A stretch of DNA of 64,000 nucleotides from Craspedostauros australis (lineage: Eukaryota; Bacillariophyta; Bacillariophyceae; Mastogloiales; Achnanthaceae): contig JAMXDE010000008.1 in the NCBI GenBank assembly GCA_026770025.1, positions 372,001 through 436,000 on the forward strand, written 5' to 3'. The notes below the pieces were generated by a model, which saw only the letters and a program-made list of their open reading frames with translations, was not told the DNA's origin and did no database searches. Position 1 is the first letter of the stretch. Each line of letters begins with the position of its first letter. This document shows, piece after piece, positions 26,901-36,469 of this stretch. The position numbers and the translations under genes were made by a program.

Positions 26901-27251
26901 TCCTGCATCTCGAACGGCAACTATCGGATCACGCTGCAATGGCACGGCGCTCAGGATCTCTACGACCTGTCCATCACGACACCGAACTGGCAAACTATGA
27001 CCGAGACGAACGGCAACGACTCCGTGATCTCCAGATGGGCATCCATCCATAAATCGCAGCGACATGCCATCACCGTGTACTTGGACGATGCCGTGCCGCT
27101 GGGAACGTACGTGATCGTCGTGAAGTGCAAGGATGATGAAACGTCGAAACTGGCAGATCAAGATCGATGGATCGTCGGCGTTGGTGACGGAAGTCACGAA
27201 GTCACACACTCTGGGGTTGGCACTGGGTACTTTCTTTACCAGCACACGTAA
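17981..27251 (+). CDS. Giant secreted protein with 13 tandem Cys-motif plus beta-type modules
   Basis: Seven exons: 17981-21309, 21609-22118, 22386-23537, 23750-24223, 24476-24940, 25127-25585, 25844-27251. All introns are GT-AG and phase 2, giving 2598 residues. MDERNIRSRTFTHD leads into a hydrophobic LTLVLCALVHLSRLVYAAAA, read as a signal peptide. In-frame ATGs at 17609 or 17651 would instead make this a type II membrane anchor. A unique region (about 26-230) and a Ser/Thr/Pro region (about 230-400) precede 13 modules. Each module starts with a six-Cys motif (C-x6-CC-x3-C-x6-C-x3-C in clear cases), then NPRFTLxWxG, G(D/N)DDLDLxVxTPxG, SGGxFGE, HVENxxFPxxGxPxGTYxY and a final WTVxVxxNG strand region, separated by Pro/Thr linkers. 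The domain faintly recalls the bacterial YfaP/DUF2135 type (weak). No membrane segment or GPI signal follows. A cell-surface or matrix role is inference. Exon joins keep the module consensus intact, which supports the model. Confidence 0.85.
19221..27245 (+). repeat. Thirteen tandem protein-coding modules, mostly 155-160 codons
   Basis: The acidic G(D/N)DD-type core of each module begins at 19346, 19829, 20315, 20789, 21308/21609, 22117/22386, 22945, 23536/23750, 24222/24476, 24939/25127, 25584/25844, 26306 and 26947 (a slash marks an intron splitting the Gly codon). Coding spacing is mostly about 460-520 nt; modules 6, 7 and 12 are longer because of inserted linker or loop sequence. Module 4 has GDDVLNL and module 13 has GAQDLYDL, so these two are the most degraded at the acidic core. 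Confidence 0.9.
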
Positions 27252-27254
27252 ACA

Positions 27255-27270
27255 AATATTATATAATATT
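27255..27270. terminator. Perfect 16-bp AT palindrome right after a stop codon
   Basis: AATATTATATAATATT begins 3 bases after the TAA of the giant repeat gene. AT-rich words of the TATTATA type also follow several other stop codons in the window. A role in 3'-end formation is inference; it could equally be the spacer between this gene and the convergent one ending at 27635. Confidence 0.35.
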
Positions 27271-27634
27271 ATAGAGTACTCGAAGCTGTGCAACGATGTG
27301 ATGATGTGAAGTGCGTGCTTGTGAATGGTGCATGCGGATACGACTGCGATAGATTATTACTTGGAGTGCGAATGCTGTACCATGTATGGTACTAGTAGTG
27401 ATGTATATGTTGGCAGTGTGCTCGATTGGAGATCGTGTTGCAGAGATACGAGATGCTCTCTGAAGCACAGTCCTGTGTGGTGTGCATGTAGTAGAATATA
27501 TGTTTGTAAATACGAAGTTCTCATTGCCTTGGGCTTCATTGTGGGGGCTTCATTGCGGCGGCTTCGTTCGATTGGGTTTGTGGATGGAGAGGGGCGTCAT
27601 CGCGAAGAAGTTGCCGTTGCTGTGAATGTCATCA

Positions 27635-29299
27635 TTAGAGCCACTGCATGTGACCGGATGTGATGAGCACGGTTTCGAAGATCAAACTTGCGTTGTGCTT
27701 GCCTTTCCGGTGACACACCTCGGGGATCAAGGACTTGATGGTGGCCGCGTCGTGCTGGTGGACCATTTGGGACCATCGGGCCTTGAACTGCTTCAACTTT
27801 AAGCGGCTCTCGACGAATGGGAGTATTTCATGGAATACTGTCTCACCGTCCATCATGTCAAAGATGCGGCTGGTCACTATGATGTCTTCGTCGCCGTCGA
27901 ACTCGGTGAGTTTCAAATCATCAAGATGCGAGCTCTTCCTGACAGCTTCGAATAACGAGGCACTCACGGCATCGTATTCATCGTCGTCACCATCGTAGTC
28001 AAAGTCATACTCGTCGTTTTCGGAGTCATTGTCGTTCCTGTTGGTGTCGCCGCCCGCGTCGCCGCCTGCGTCTCTACGCATATCACCACCCATGCTGTCA
28101 TCATCAGATGAGCTCTGGACTTCGAATTCCACTCGGGCGACGTACTTCACGGAACGAAGATGCTTGGTCTGAATCAACTTCAGCAAGCCCGGGAGCCAAG
28201 CCGCTCTGTCGCATAAGAAGTATAGCTCGATCTTCGCGAGCTCCTCGTGCCTGCAGATTGAATCGATGACGTTGTGCATCCGTGGAGTTGGGAGGATGTC
28301 GTCATTGTGACGCAAATCGATACGCAACCGGGTGATGGACGAAAAGCGTGGTAGTTTTTGAAGGAACCGAGAGCGTTCGAAGTTGCATTTCTTGAAACCA
28401 AGGGTTTTTGTGAAGCATCCCTCCTCCTTGAAGGGCAGCTCGAAGTGTGGCACATCGATATTGCAATGCTCCAAGTGCAACGAGACCGCCAAACGTAGCG
28501 CGCATCGCATAAACTGCAGGTCTAAGCCGTCTTCTTCGACATGTCGGATAAACAACGAGCCGATCGGCAATGCCTTGATGTTGCGTTTTTTGTTGTTGTT
28601 GTTGTTGTTGCGATCCAGGAAAGGGTTGCACCAGAGCAGCCAGAAAAAGTCTGTGCTTGCCGTCAACGTGCACTTCCGTTTGTCGACCTCCACACTGCTT
28701 CCGAATGAAGTTCTGATGAGTCTGCACAACCACCCGTAACGAGCAGCAAACTCTTTCTGCTCGAGAGGGTCTCCCTCCATGCCGAAATAGAAGTCGTAAG
28801 TCCTGAAGTTGATGCAGAACACGCCCTGGCTGCTATCCAAAGCGTCTGCTGACATGAATACGTCGTCATCGTCGAATGCGTCGTCCTCCACCACGAGCAC
28901 ACGCAGGTTGTCATCGAAGTAGACCTTCGTGTTGTCCGGCACAAACTGGTTGAAGTCTTCCCACGTGGCCCCAGCGCGCGCCTCGGAATGCGGAAATGTG
29001 AAATGGTACCCGTGGGGGCAAAACTGGTCGTAAGGCTGGGGGCAGTATCTGGTATTTGTGCCGTAATCCAGGGGCGAACATTGCGTCTCGTTCTTCTTGT
29101 GCTTCTTTTTGCTGTTTCGTTTCCGCTTTCCGTCTGCTCCCTTGTTCTTGTCGCGGCTCCCACCACGATTCCTCTCATGGCCAGGAGGGCGATGCTCGAA
29201 ACAGCGGCGCCATCCCTTGGTGAGTTTATCCTTGATCCGCCCCAACTCGGCTTCATCTGGACGGTACGGCAACGAGATCGTAAGGCTGATCTTCACCAT
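27635..29299 (-). CDS. Large acidic protein with LRR-like segment, unknown function
   Basis: Single-exon gene of 554 residues, convergent with the giant repeat gene. A basic Lys/Arg/Asn segment (about 40-75, KRKRNSKKKHKKN) could be a nuclear or nucleolar localisation signal. Residues about 240-390 show spaced hydrophobic patterns such as LHLEHCNIDVP, KTLGFKKCNFERS and SITRLRIDLRHNDD, like the irregular leucine-rich repeats of F-box and ribonuclease-inhibitor type proteins. An Asp/Gly/Asn-rich acidic insert (about 398-445) splits this region from a final block with HLDDLKLTEFDGDED. A run of Asn near residue 233 comes from a GTT repeat on the plus strand. No signal peptide. The start at 29299 is the first Met; the family is not recognised. 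Confidence 0.75.
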   Translation of the reverse strand: MVKISLTISLPYRPDEAELGRIKDKLTKGWRRCFEHRPPGHERNRGGSRDKNKGADGKRKRNSKKKHKKNETQCSPLDYGTNTRYCPQPYDQFCPHGYHFTFPHSEARAGATWEDFNQFVPDNTKVYFDDNLRVLVVEDDAFDDDDVFMSADALDSSQGVFCINFRTYDFYFGMEGDPLEQKEFAARYGWLCRLIRTSFGSSVEVDKRKCTLTASTDFFWLLWCNPFLDRNNNNNNKKRNIKALPIGSLFIRHVEEDGLDLQFMRCALRLAVSLHLEHCNIDVPHFELPFKEEGCFTKTLGFKKCNFERSRFLQKLPRFSSITRLRIDLRHNDDILPTPRMHNVIDSICRHEELAKIELYFLCDRAAWLPGLLKLIQTKHLRSVKYVARVEFEVQSSSDDDSMGGDMRRDAGGDAGGDTNRNDNDSENDEYDFDYDGDDDEYDAVSASLFEAVRKSSHLDDLKLTEFDGDEDIIVTSRIFDMMDGETVFHEILPFVESRLKLKQFKARWSQMVHQHDAATIKSLIPEVCHRKGKHNASLIFETVLITSGHMQWL

Positions 29300-29954
29300 G
29301 TTTGCTCACGTGATGTTCTCTCGGCCAAGGGGGTATATCGTGGCATCAAGTTTGCCACGGTGGATGGTGCGAGTGTGTATACGCAGTGGTCCAATCAGGC
29401 TCGTCCTCGTCCTCGGATGGGGAGGTGTCGAGTGGAGTATTTGTGGGCATGTGATCAAGCTGGCTGTGATGGAAGCTCCAGACGTTGCGTCTTTGTTGTT
29501 GTGAAGTCCGTCCATGGTGGAAGCAAGTTCAGCTTCTGGACTCTGGAGAGCGCAGAGAGATGATGTCACCGAACAGGTTCTGATTGTGGACGTGCGTGCT
29601 TGGATTTGGCCGTCGCAGCTTTTCTTGTGTTCGGATGTTGTGGCTTCTCGTGGCCAATCTGCCCGCGAGGATCGCTGAAGAGGTCGCGCTGTTGGTTTCC
29701 ACGTTGCTGGAGAGTACTGCCCCAACGCGTACTGCCTCGCGGCAACAGTGATGGCGCGCTTCGCAATTCGAATCTCCGCCGAAAAGGCGATTCTCTGTGT
29801 GAACAGTCGCATTGATCCAATCACCACACATGCTGACGACGATTTGGTACCCGTGACTAAGTACAGTCACTAATCAATCATCACGTTTCTGGGACACCCG
29901 GCAAAAAGCAACGGAAACGTATTTCGACTAGTACGACTACTTTGACATCCAAAA

Positions 29955-29981
29955 CCAATTTTGTCACTCAGACACAAGAAG
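29955..29981 (+). repeat. Short direct repeat, left copy, beside 20-bp array 1
   Basis: Contains TTTTGTCACTC followed by a variable few bases and ACAAGAAG. A related copy lies at 30317-30343 on the other side of the first array (TTTTGTCACTC, then CCAAGAAG). The two copies bracket array 1. Confidence 0.6.
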
Positions 29982-30150
29982 CCCGCAATTGACATTTCAC
30001 GATTGGCGAAGAACGAATCTCCTCTCGAAGAACTTACTGAGGAATTCTGTTGGACCTATTTCGGAGAAACAAACCGAGGCATTGATGCCGCTGGCCAAAT
30101 TGATCGAGTCCCGTCTATACCGATGACAAACAGCTTCTAATTCTAAATAA

Positions 30151-30314
30151 ATCGAATGACGGATAAATAAATCGAATGGCGGATATTATTTTCGAATGAC
30201 GGATAAATAAATCGAATGACGGATAAATAAATCGAATGACGGATATTATTTTCGAATGACGGATAAATAAATCGAATGACGGATATTATTTTCGAATGAC
30301 GGATAAATAAATCG
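30151..30314 (+). repeat. 20-bp tandem array 1, eight units
   Basis: Eight units of exactly 20 bp, unit start ATCGAATGACGGAT, plus a partial ninth. Two flavours occur, ending ATAAATAA (A) or ATATTATT (B; the following unit then begins TTCG), in the order A B A A B A B A. The only other variant is GGC for GAC in one unit. The array begins with CTAAATAAATCGAATG, which also begins array 2. Confidence 0.95.
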
Positions 30315-30316
30315 CA

Positions 30317-30343
30317 CCATTTTGTCACTCGTGACCCAAGAAG
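30317..30343 (+). repeat. Short direct repeat, right copy, beside 20-bp array 1
   Basis: Partner of 29955-29981, starting immediately after the last partial unit of array 1. Confidence 0.6.
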
Positions 30344-31130
30344 ACAAGGTCGGGAAGTGATCGAACTAATCAAGTGCACTTGGTCACACAAACAAACCAC
30401 GAAATGGTGGCTCTCCTCGACTCTGCCCTGCTCTGGACAGATCACAACAGAGACGAGTGTGGAGTTGGAGTGTTATTGTCTAATATACGTTTTATTTTGG
30501 TTACAATTGTATAAATGTGAAGCAGACTGTGCAAAGAGTTCGTGGTCAACCTTGAAGAGTTCTGATCTGTTGTCCATTTGGTACTGTATTGGAAGAAGAG
30601 GAGCGGGAGAGAGCCATTGGAATGGTATGGCTGCCGCTCGTGCCAGCGGCTTTGCTTCGTTGGAAGGAGGAAGCGTGGGGCGGGGGGAATCTCATGGCGA
30701 TTGTTTGTGGCGAACGGCAGGATTTGTGAGCAATGCACAGAGAAATACAATGCGACTACCCTTCGAACAAAGAGACACCTTCACTGATACCGCAAAACCG
30801 AGTGCAGAACAGACGAAATGAGCATGACATCACACTGGTCTAAAGCGATGTAGGATGCAACACATGCGCGCATCGGTGTGTATTGCATTTGTATCGCGTT
30901 CGCTACACTACGTTGATACTTGATGTTGTGGAGTGGTTTTGCCTGGCTTGGCCATCCGAAACGAGCGCGGGAGCATCATGTGTTGCTCTCGTCAAGCCCC
31001 GTCTTTGTATTCGTGGTCTGTTGGTCTGTTTCCGTTTCATCAATCGCGATGTGACGAGAACCTCGTTTAGTCGAACTAGTCCGATAGTGTCAATGGTGTC
31101 CCGTGAAGACAATGGATTGATAACTAAATA

Positions 31131-31295
31131 AATCGAATGACGGATAATTAAATCGAGTGACGGATAAATAAATCGAATGACGGATATTAAAATCGAATGA
31201 CGGATAAATAAATCGAATGACGGATATTAAAATCGAATGACGGATATTTAAATCGAATGACGGATAAAAAAATCGAATGACGGCTATTTAAATCA
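31131..31295 (+). repeat. 20-bp tandem array 2, eight units
   Basis: Same motif (AATCGAATGACGGAT), same orientation and same exact 20-bp period as array 1, again with eight units. The AT half is more variable (ATAATTA, ATAAATA, ATATTAA, ATATTTA, ATAAAAA), so this array looks older or less homogenised. It starts about 980 bp after the start of array 1. Confidence 0.95.
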
Positions 31296-31672
31296 AGGGT
31301 TCGGTTTTCGCACGACTGGTCGGGATTAAATCAAGACACAGTATTGCAGAGTCATTTTCGGAGTTTCTCCATGAAATACCCATAAATAAAACTGGAAGCT
31401 ATGACCTTCAAAGAGTTCCTGAGAACGAAAATTTGATTCGAGAACATTCCTCTTGCGGGATCTTTTGTCATCGCAAAAACAACGAGTTTTGATTGGCTGG
31501 GTCAGTAGCCTCCAAGATAGACTAATTCGACCCATTTTGCCGGGTGTCCCTGGTTTCGCCATTTCGTGGTCACAAAACAGAACAGAGGAGAGATTGTGGC
31601 GCAAACATCAGGAAGGATGGAAACCAGTCGAAATCGATCATCATGGATGGTGCTGCGGAACCTGTGCCGCAG

Positions 31673-31715
31673 CACACACACACACACACACACACACGAG
31701 TACGAGTACGAGTAC
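31673..31715. repeat. (CA)n followed by (GAGTAC)3 microsatellite
   Basis: CA dinucleotides at 31673-31697 run directly into three GAGTAC units at 31698-31715. Confidence 0.9.
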
Positions 31716-32032
31716 GACCTACGCATGGGGGGATGATTGGGGCCGAGCAATGAACAGGCGAATCGCTTGCGCCTCTCGGGCGAAGAACAGCTCTGCTCGC
31801 AGGCTGACGATACAATCGCGGCACAAGTGAAGCCCTCATGAGTGCCTGGGCCCACGGCCGTGCGCTTTTGGAACGTTTGTCATTCTTTGTGGCTCTTGAT
31901 TCTTGGTTGATTTGGCGATGCTCGGGTGCTTCCGATCATTCACAATTGTCGCCAATGTTCTCAAAACAGTCGAGATTCGTCTCACGCGTCTATTTGCGCG
32001 TCTACGATCGGTTGTGCGCACGTACGTACCAT

Positions 32033-32054
32033 TCTCTCTCTCTCTCTCTCTCTC
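32033..32054. repeat. (TC)11 microsatellite
   Basis: Uninterrupted TC run in intergenic DNA. Confidence 0.9.
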
Positions 32055-32770
32055 ATTGCGCTTCTGGGGTTGATTCAGCCTCGTGCAAGCTATCACAGAG
32101 CGAATGACGAGGCTGGTCGGAAGGACAAAGGCAAAGATTGGAGAATGAACCCACTCCTGTCCTCCGAGAACTGGCGGGAAACCAAGCCAACGCACGTCGC
32201 CAATCGAAGAAGAGCGCTCAGCGCAAAAGTATCCGAGAAGCGATCATGATCCTGTCGAGGACAAAGGGGAACCTGCGTCAGAAGCCGACCGAGCACAAAC
32301 GATCTTGCGAAATGCGCCATGACATGTCACTGCATGGCGTTCGATGCGTCTGGCGCCTTGCGGCCCTGCCACCTGTCGTTCTCACTGGTGATGTATCGTG
32401 GATACCAAGGAGCGCCATTCAACCCTGTAGCAGCAGATAGCTGATCGCGGTATGGACAGTTTCATTGATGTGGATCTGTTCCTTCATCAATTTCTGTTGT
32501 TTCCGTACGAGCGGTATGAGTGCGGGGCATATCCCCGCAGAGTAGTGAAAGAGTACACGCATTCTACTTTGAGTGTACTCGTACAAAAGAATGCTGGCTT
32601 GGAATAAGATGATCTATTAGTTGTAGTATATTTATCGAAGTGTACAATATTTGTATTGGGATATGGCTGGCTGCTCTTTCGTGAAGCATGGTGCATGCGT
32701 TTTGCACTTTGCACATTCACTCATTGCTCCGCCCATCCATCTGCTCGCGGGCGGAGAAGCGACCCGAGGT

Positions 32771-33490
32771 TTAGGCGGTGATGATGTCCATGATGTGGCA
32801 CTTGGCCTCCTCTGGTGGTCCCAAGCAGTCCGTGTTGGTCTTGATGATTTCCTGGAACTGCTGTGTGCAAGCGTCGGCCATGTTGGGCATGTACGTGACA
32901 ATAGATTCGACTGGCGCTTCCGCCTCGAACACGGTCTCCTCTTCTCCGCCCAACATGCGGCGGCCCGGCTCGTAGCCGGCGCAGTAGACGCACACGGCGC
33001 CAAGGTAGGCGCAGCATGTGAACTGCGTGTTCGGGTCGGTGGTCAGGCACATCGGCCACACCCAGGTTGGACACACCTGCTGGAGCTTGCGTTGGCCCTG
33101 GGGGCCCATGGCTTCTTCGAAGCGGGCGGCCACTTCTGGGTTGATCTTGAGGGCTTCAGTCTTGGGGGCGTCGCCGCCACGGAGTCCTGTCTTGGCGTCG
33201 GCCAAACTGCGGCGGGTGCCGATGGGGAACGCAGACTTCACCCAGTGCGGCTCGCCGCTGAGGTCGGTGTCGTCGAACTTGTGCGCAGAACCTTCGCTGG
33301 CGCAGGTCTTGCTCATCTTGAGGATCTTCTCGCGCAGGTTGGCGAGGTCATTGACGGTGCACTTGTCATTGGGTCCATCTGCTGGGGTGCAGTTGACCAC
33401 GATGGAAGCGTCCGCGAAGGAGGTGGTGCTGGTGGCGAGGAGGGCCGCGGCGGAGAGGACGGAGAGGATGACGGAGGTGAAGCGTGGCAT
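32771..33490 (-). CDS. Small secreted cysteine-rich protein, unknown function
   Basis: Single-exon gene of 239 residues. The start at 33490 is the Met of a clear signal peptide (MPRFTSVILSVLSAAALLAT, cleavage near residue 26). The open frame extends 42 codons upstream, but that part is A/C-rich leader. The mature part has 12 cysteines: three in the N-terminal third (C34, C44, C63), a dense middle cluster (C140, C148, CC at 159-160, C167, C170) within PTWVWPMCLTTDPNTQFTCC and VCVYCAGYEPGRR, and three near the C-terminus (C208, C222, C231). The even number fits six disulfides. A region around 91-125 is Gly/Lys/Ala-rich and probably unstructured. There is no membrane anchor. Expression level and role cannot be judged from sequence. 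Confidence 0.85.
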   Translation of the reverse strand: MPRFTSVILSVLSAAALLATSTTSFADASIVVNCTPADGPNDKCTVNDLANLREKILKMSKTCASEGSAHKFDDTDLSGEPHWVKSAFPIGTRRSLADAKTGLRGGDAPKTEALKINPEVAARFEEAMGPQGQRKLQQVCPTWVWPMCLTTDPNTQFTCCAYLGAVCVYCAGYEPGRRMLGGEEETVFEAEAPVESIVTYMPNMADACTQQFQEIIKTNTDCLGPPEEAKCHIMDIITA

Positions 33491-36469
33491 GGTGGGATAG
33501 TTGTTTGATTTGGTGTTTGGTGTGTTGGTTGCGAGTGCGATTATGGCTTGGTTTGGTTTGGTTGTTACTTGCTGAGAAGTTGAGATTGTGAGCAGAAGAT
33601 GTTGCCGAGAATCCAAAAGTGAGGATTCATGCGGCTATTGCATGGTTCACAGCGAGCGTCCGATGGGAGCATCGCGAAGTTACTATGGATTGCCACGGGG
33701 TCGTTGGAAAGTTGGGATGAGGTTGGAGCGGAGCCACCGGAGAGTGAGCGTAGAGCTGTCGCAGGTTCTGTACCGGAGATGCTCACGGATGGCCGTCGCA
33801 TGCTGCTCTCCCAAGGTAACGAACGGTATTGAATCTACACCAGGTGCGCGTTCGCTCGCCTCCCTCTTCGACCATCTCAATCTGCGCTAGCATGCTCGTC
33901 TCCGTAGATCGCAGGTAGGATCGTACTGCAGATTTTCGCGTTTTGATGGAGCAAGGGGTCTCACCAACTTTGTGATGAGCGATTAGATGCCATCGGGTTG
34001 GTCTTGGTTGTGCCATTCGACATGGGATGCGGAGACGGTGCGAATGCATGTGAGCGATGAAAGTGTTTGATCGTGATGGATGTGAAGGGCGTGATTGCTT
34101 TCGCTGTGTGCTTCCTTCCCTCCTGCCGCCAGAGAGGAGAGTGTTGATCGACAGTTTTGGGCACAACTCATTTTGTGATGTGCCTTGGGCGGCAAAATGT
34201 GAAGACGGACTTTGCGTTTGGCGCGGACAATCCGCCGGAGGTGTTTGCATGCCGCACTGATGACTTGTGTCTTGTAGAATGAGGCAAAATGGGTTGGGAT
34301 TTATTGGATTGACACCTCAACCAAGACTCCGCGACTGTTCGACGTGGGCAAAAAGTGTTTCACGCGACGCGACGCGCGCAGGTCTGCACAACACTTATGC
34401 TGTCCTGGACACCTCCTCCGTTATTCGGATCATCGCTTGAGAGGCAAAGACACTGAACTGTTGTCCAACACGAACCCCATCGCGCCCATGGAATGACTGT
34501 GGGGCCTCACAAAGTCACCGTCCGTGATGTTTCGTGATGGTCGAAGCGTCCGTTGAAAGACGAATGTGCTGGTATTGGCGCTTTGCTGTTTCTGCGCGGA
34601 TCGCCGCCGCTGTTCGGGCTGTGTTGTACTCGAAGTCACGAAGAACTGATGGTGTTCTTGTCGATCACCAAACGCGCCAACACATGTCCAAGATGAAAGA
34701 ACCTGCCGTCGTTCGACGCCTTCAAGTGATCATGTTACCGCGTCGCCACGCCACCGCAGCACCGCCAACGCTCTATACGTTGCAAAGAACACAAAAGGGA
34801 AGTGAGAAATGGTCTCCGGCACCACGCCAGGCGGCAGATGAAAACCAGCAGAAGAAGAACAAGCAGATCTCTTGACCGTCGGATGAGAAACATAATACAT
34901 ACACTACGAGCCACAATACCATAGGCCGTGCCACGCCAAACCAACGACGGAAGGGAGGATGGAGTGAATGACTCAAGACTGCGTTCGCACCTTGGGGAGA
35001 TCGATCATAAATCTGAAGACGCACCATCAGGGAGGGCTGGCTGGGTAACAAAGCTCCGGCGATTGGTCGATGGATTGAACAACAGCCACGCACCAGATGT
35101 TCATGACAACGGTCGTCACCTGCATGATGGAAGCGACGATTGACTTTCTGTGCTTTGATGATGTGCGTGACAGGCCGTTCGGATTGTGATGGATTTCGTG
35201 GCGTTTCTCCATGACCAAGGAACATTCTCGATGGCATACAATGCTGCAGAGTCGTCCAGAGCCACGATCAACGCAACCTCGACGTCGTTGAAGCCAAGCG
35301 CCACGTGTAGTCGTCACGTATTGATGGACATTCCTGTTGTACTCGTACTAGTAGTGTACTAGTGTAGTTGTGCATTTGCAGCGCTCTACTCTGCGCGACT
35401 CTATTGCGGAGTATAGTAGTCGTTGACGAGGATAGTGCACCAGTCGCTCCACAACTGGCGAAAGATGTGAAAGTCGGTGGTCCAAATCGAGCGGAGCAGA
35501 GTGGAGCAAAGTAGTGTATGTATGCATGCATGCATGCATGCATGGTAGAGTAGCATCGACTTCGTCGTTGTTCAATATCTGTGGTGCTCGAGTGTCTCAT
35601 TGCTTCTGCCCCTCACGTCGATCTCACCACCGAAAGGCGCCAACACGTCAAAACCGTCCGAAGCCAACCATGGGGTTTGTTTCGTAAATGCTACCGATCA
35701 ATCTGCTCCATGATACTCGAGCGCGAGTATGATGATGATAGGGCTGCCGCGACCTTGCCCGCAACTTGTCTGCGACGGACCGTCCATCGGAGTGGCGTTC
35801 GCAGAGACCATCCGAACAATCAGCCGGCATGGTCAGTCGCTCTTGTTGGGAACCCCCGATCGGCGATCGGCATGGTTGTAGGAGGCCTTGCGGGTTGCAA
35901 ATCCCCCTGATGGCCGCTTGTGGCCGGGGAGGATGCCCGGCACGGACATTCCGCACTCAAGATGGCTGCTCGTCAGCCCGCCAAATCCAGATGGTTGGTT
36001 GTGCAGATGCCGACCCAGATGCTCTCACTTTTTGTTGCCTCCACTCGTGGGTGATGACTCCGAGATGACAATTCATGAGGCCATTTTAGTGACCAGTCGC
36101 AACATAGAATGCAAAACGAAACAAGATATCGAATCAACATGAAACTTGATTCATGCGATCGAATCTCTATAGGAGTTGCGGCGATGATATAATAAACATG
36201 AATAAGGAGTGACGCAAGAACGAGATCTTGTCAACGACACGCGTTGAAATTCTCGCACAAACAGTGATCACCGCAACAAATGACGGCGACAGCATTCGCC
36301 ATTTGCGGACGGAACCTCCATTGTTCCTGATACCTTCTCGCACGATACGATACCATCAGCATACCAGACTACTCGTGCTTGTGCTGCCGACTCTGCTGCT
36401 CCACTTCACGATTGTATTCTGCAATATTCAAGCCTTTAAACTGCCGCACAATGTTGGAGAGGTGACGGG
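33491..36469. other. Intergenic region
   Basis: No supported gene over about 3 kb between a minus-strand and a plus-strand gene, so it holds both promoters. The A/C-rich leader of the minus-strand gene lies just above 33490. An (ATGC)n tract is at 35522-35544. Short open frames on both strands have no family features. Confidence 0.5.
35522..35544. repeat. (ATGC)n microsatellite
   Basis: Self-complementary tetranucleotide run, able to form a cruciform. Confidence 0.9.

Larger units (their letters stand above)
29300..32770. other. Intergenic region carrying paired 20-bp repeat arrays
   Basis: No gene could be supported over 3.5 kb; open frames are short and overlapping. The region is organised around two direct-repeat arrays (30151-30314 and 31131-31295), a short diverged direct repeat flanking the first array (29955-29981 and 30317-30343), a CA/GAGTAC microsatellite near 31.7 kb and a (TC)n tract near 32.04 kb. 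AT-rich DNA at 32612-32655 lies just downstream of the next minus-strand gene. Confidence 0.5.

Noticed and set aside
30151-31295. CRISPR-like reading of the 20-bp arrays
   Set aside because: The units are contiguous with no unique spacers, and the host is a eukaryote.
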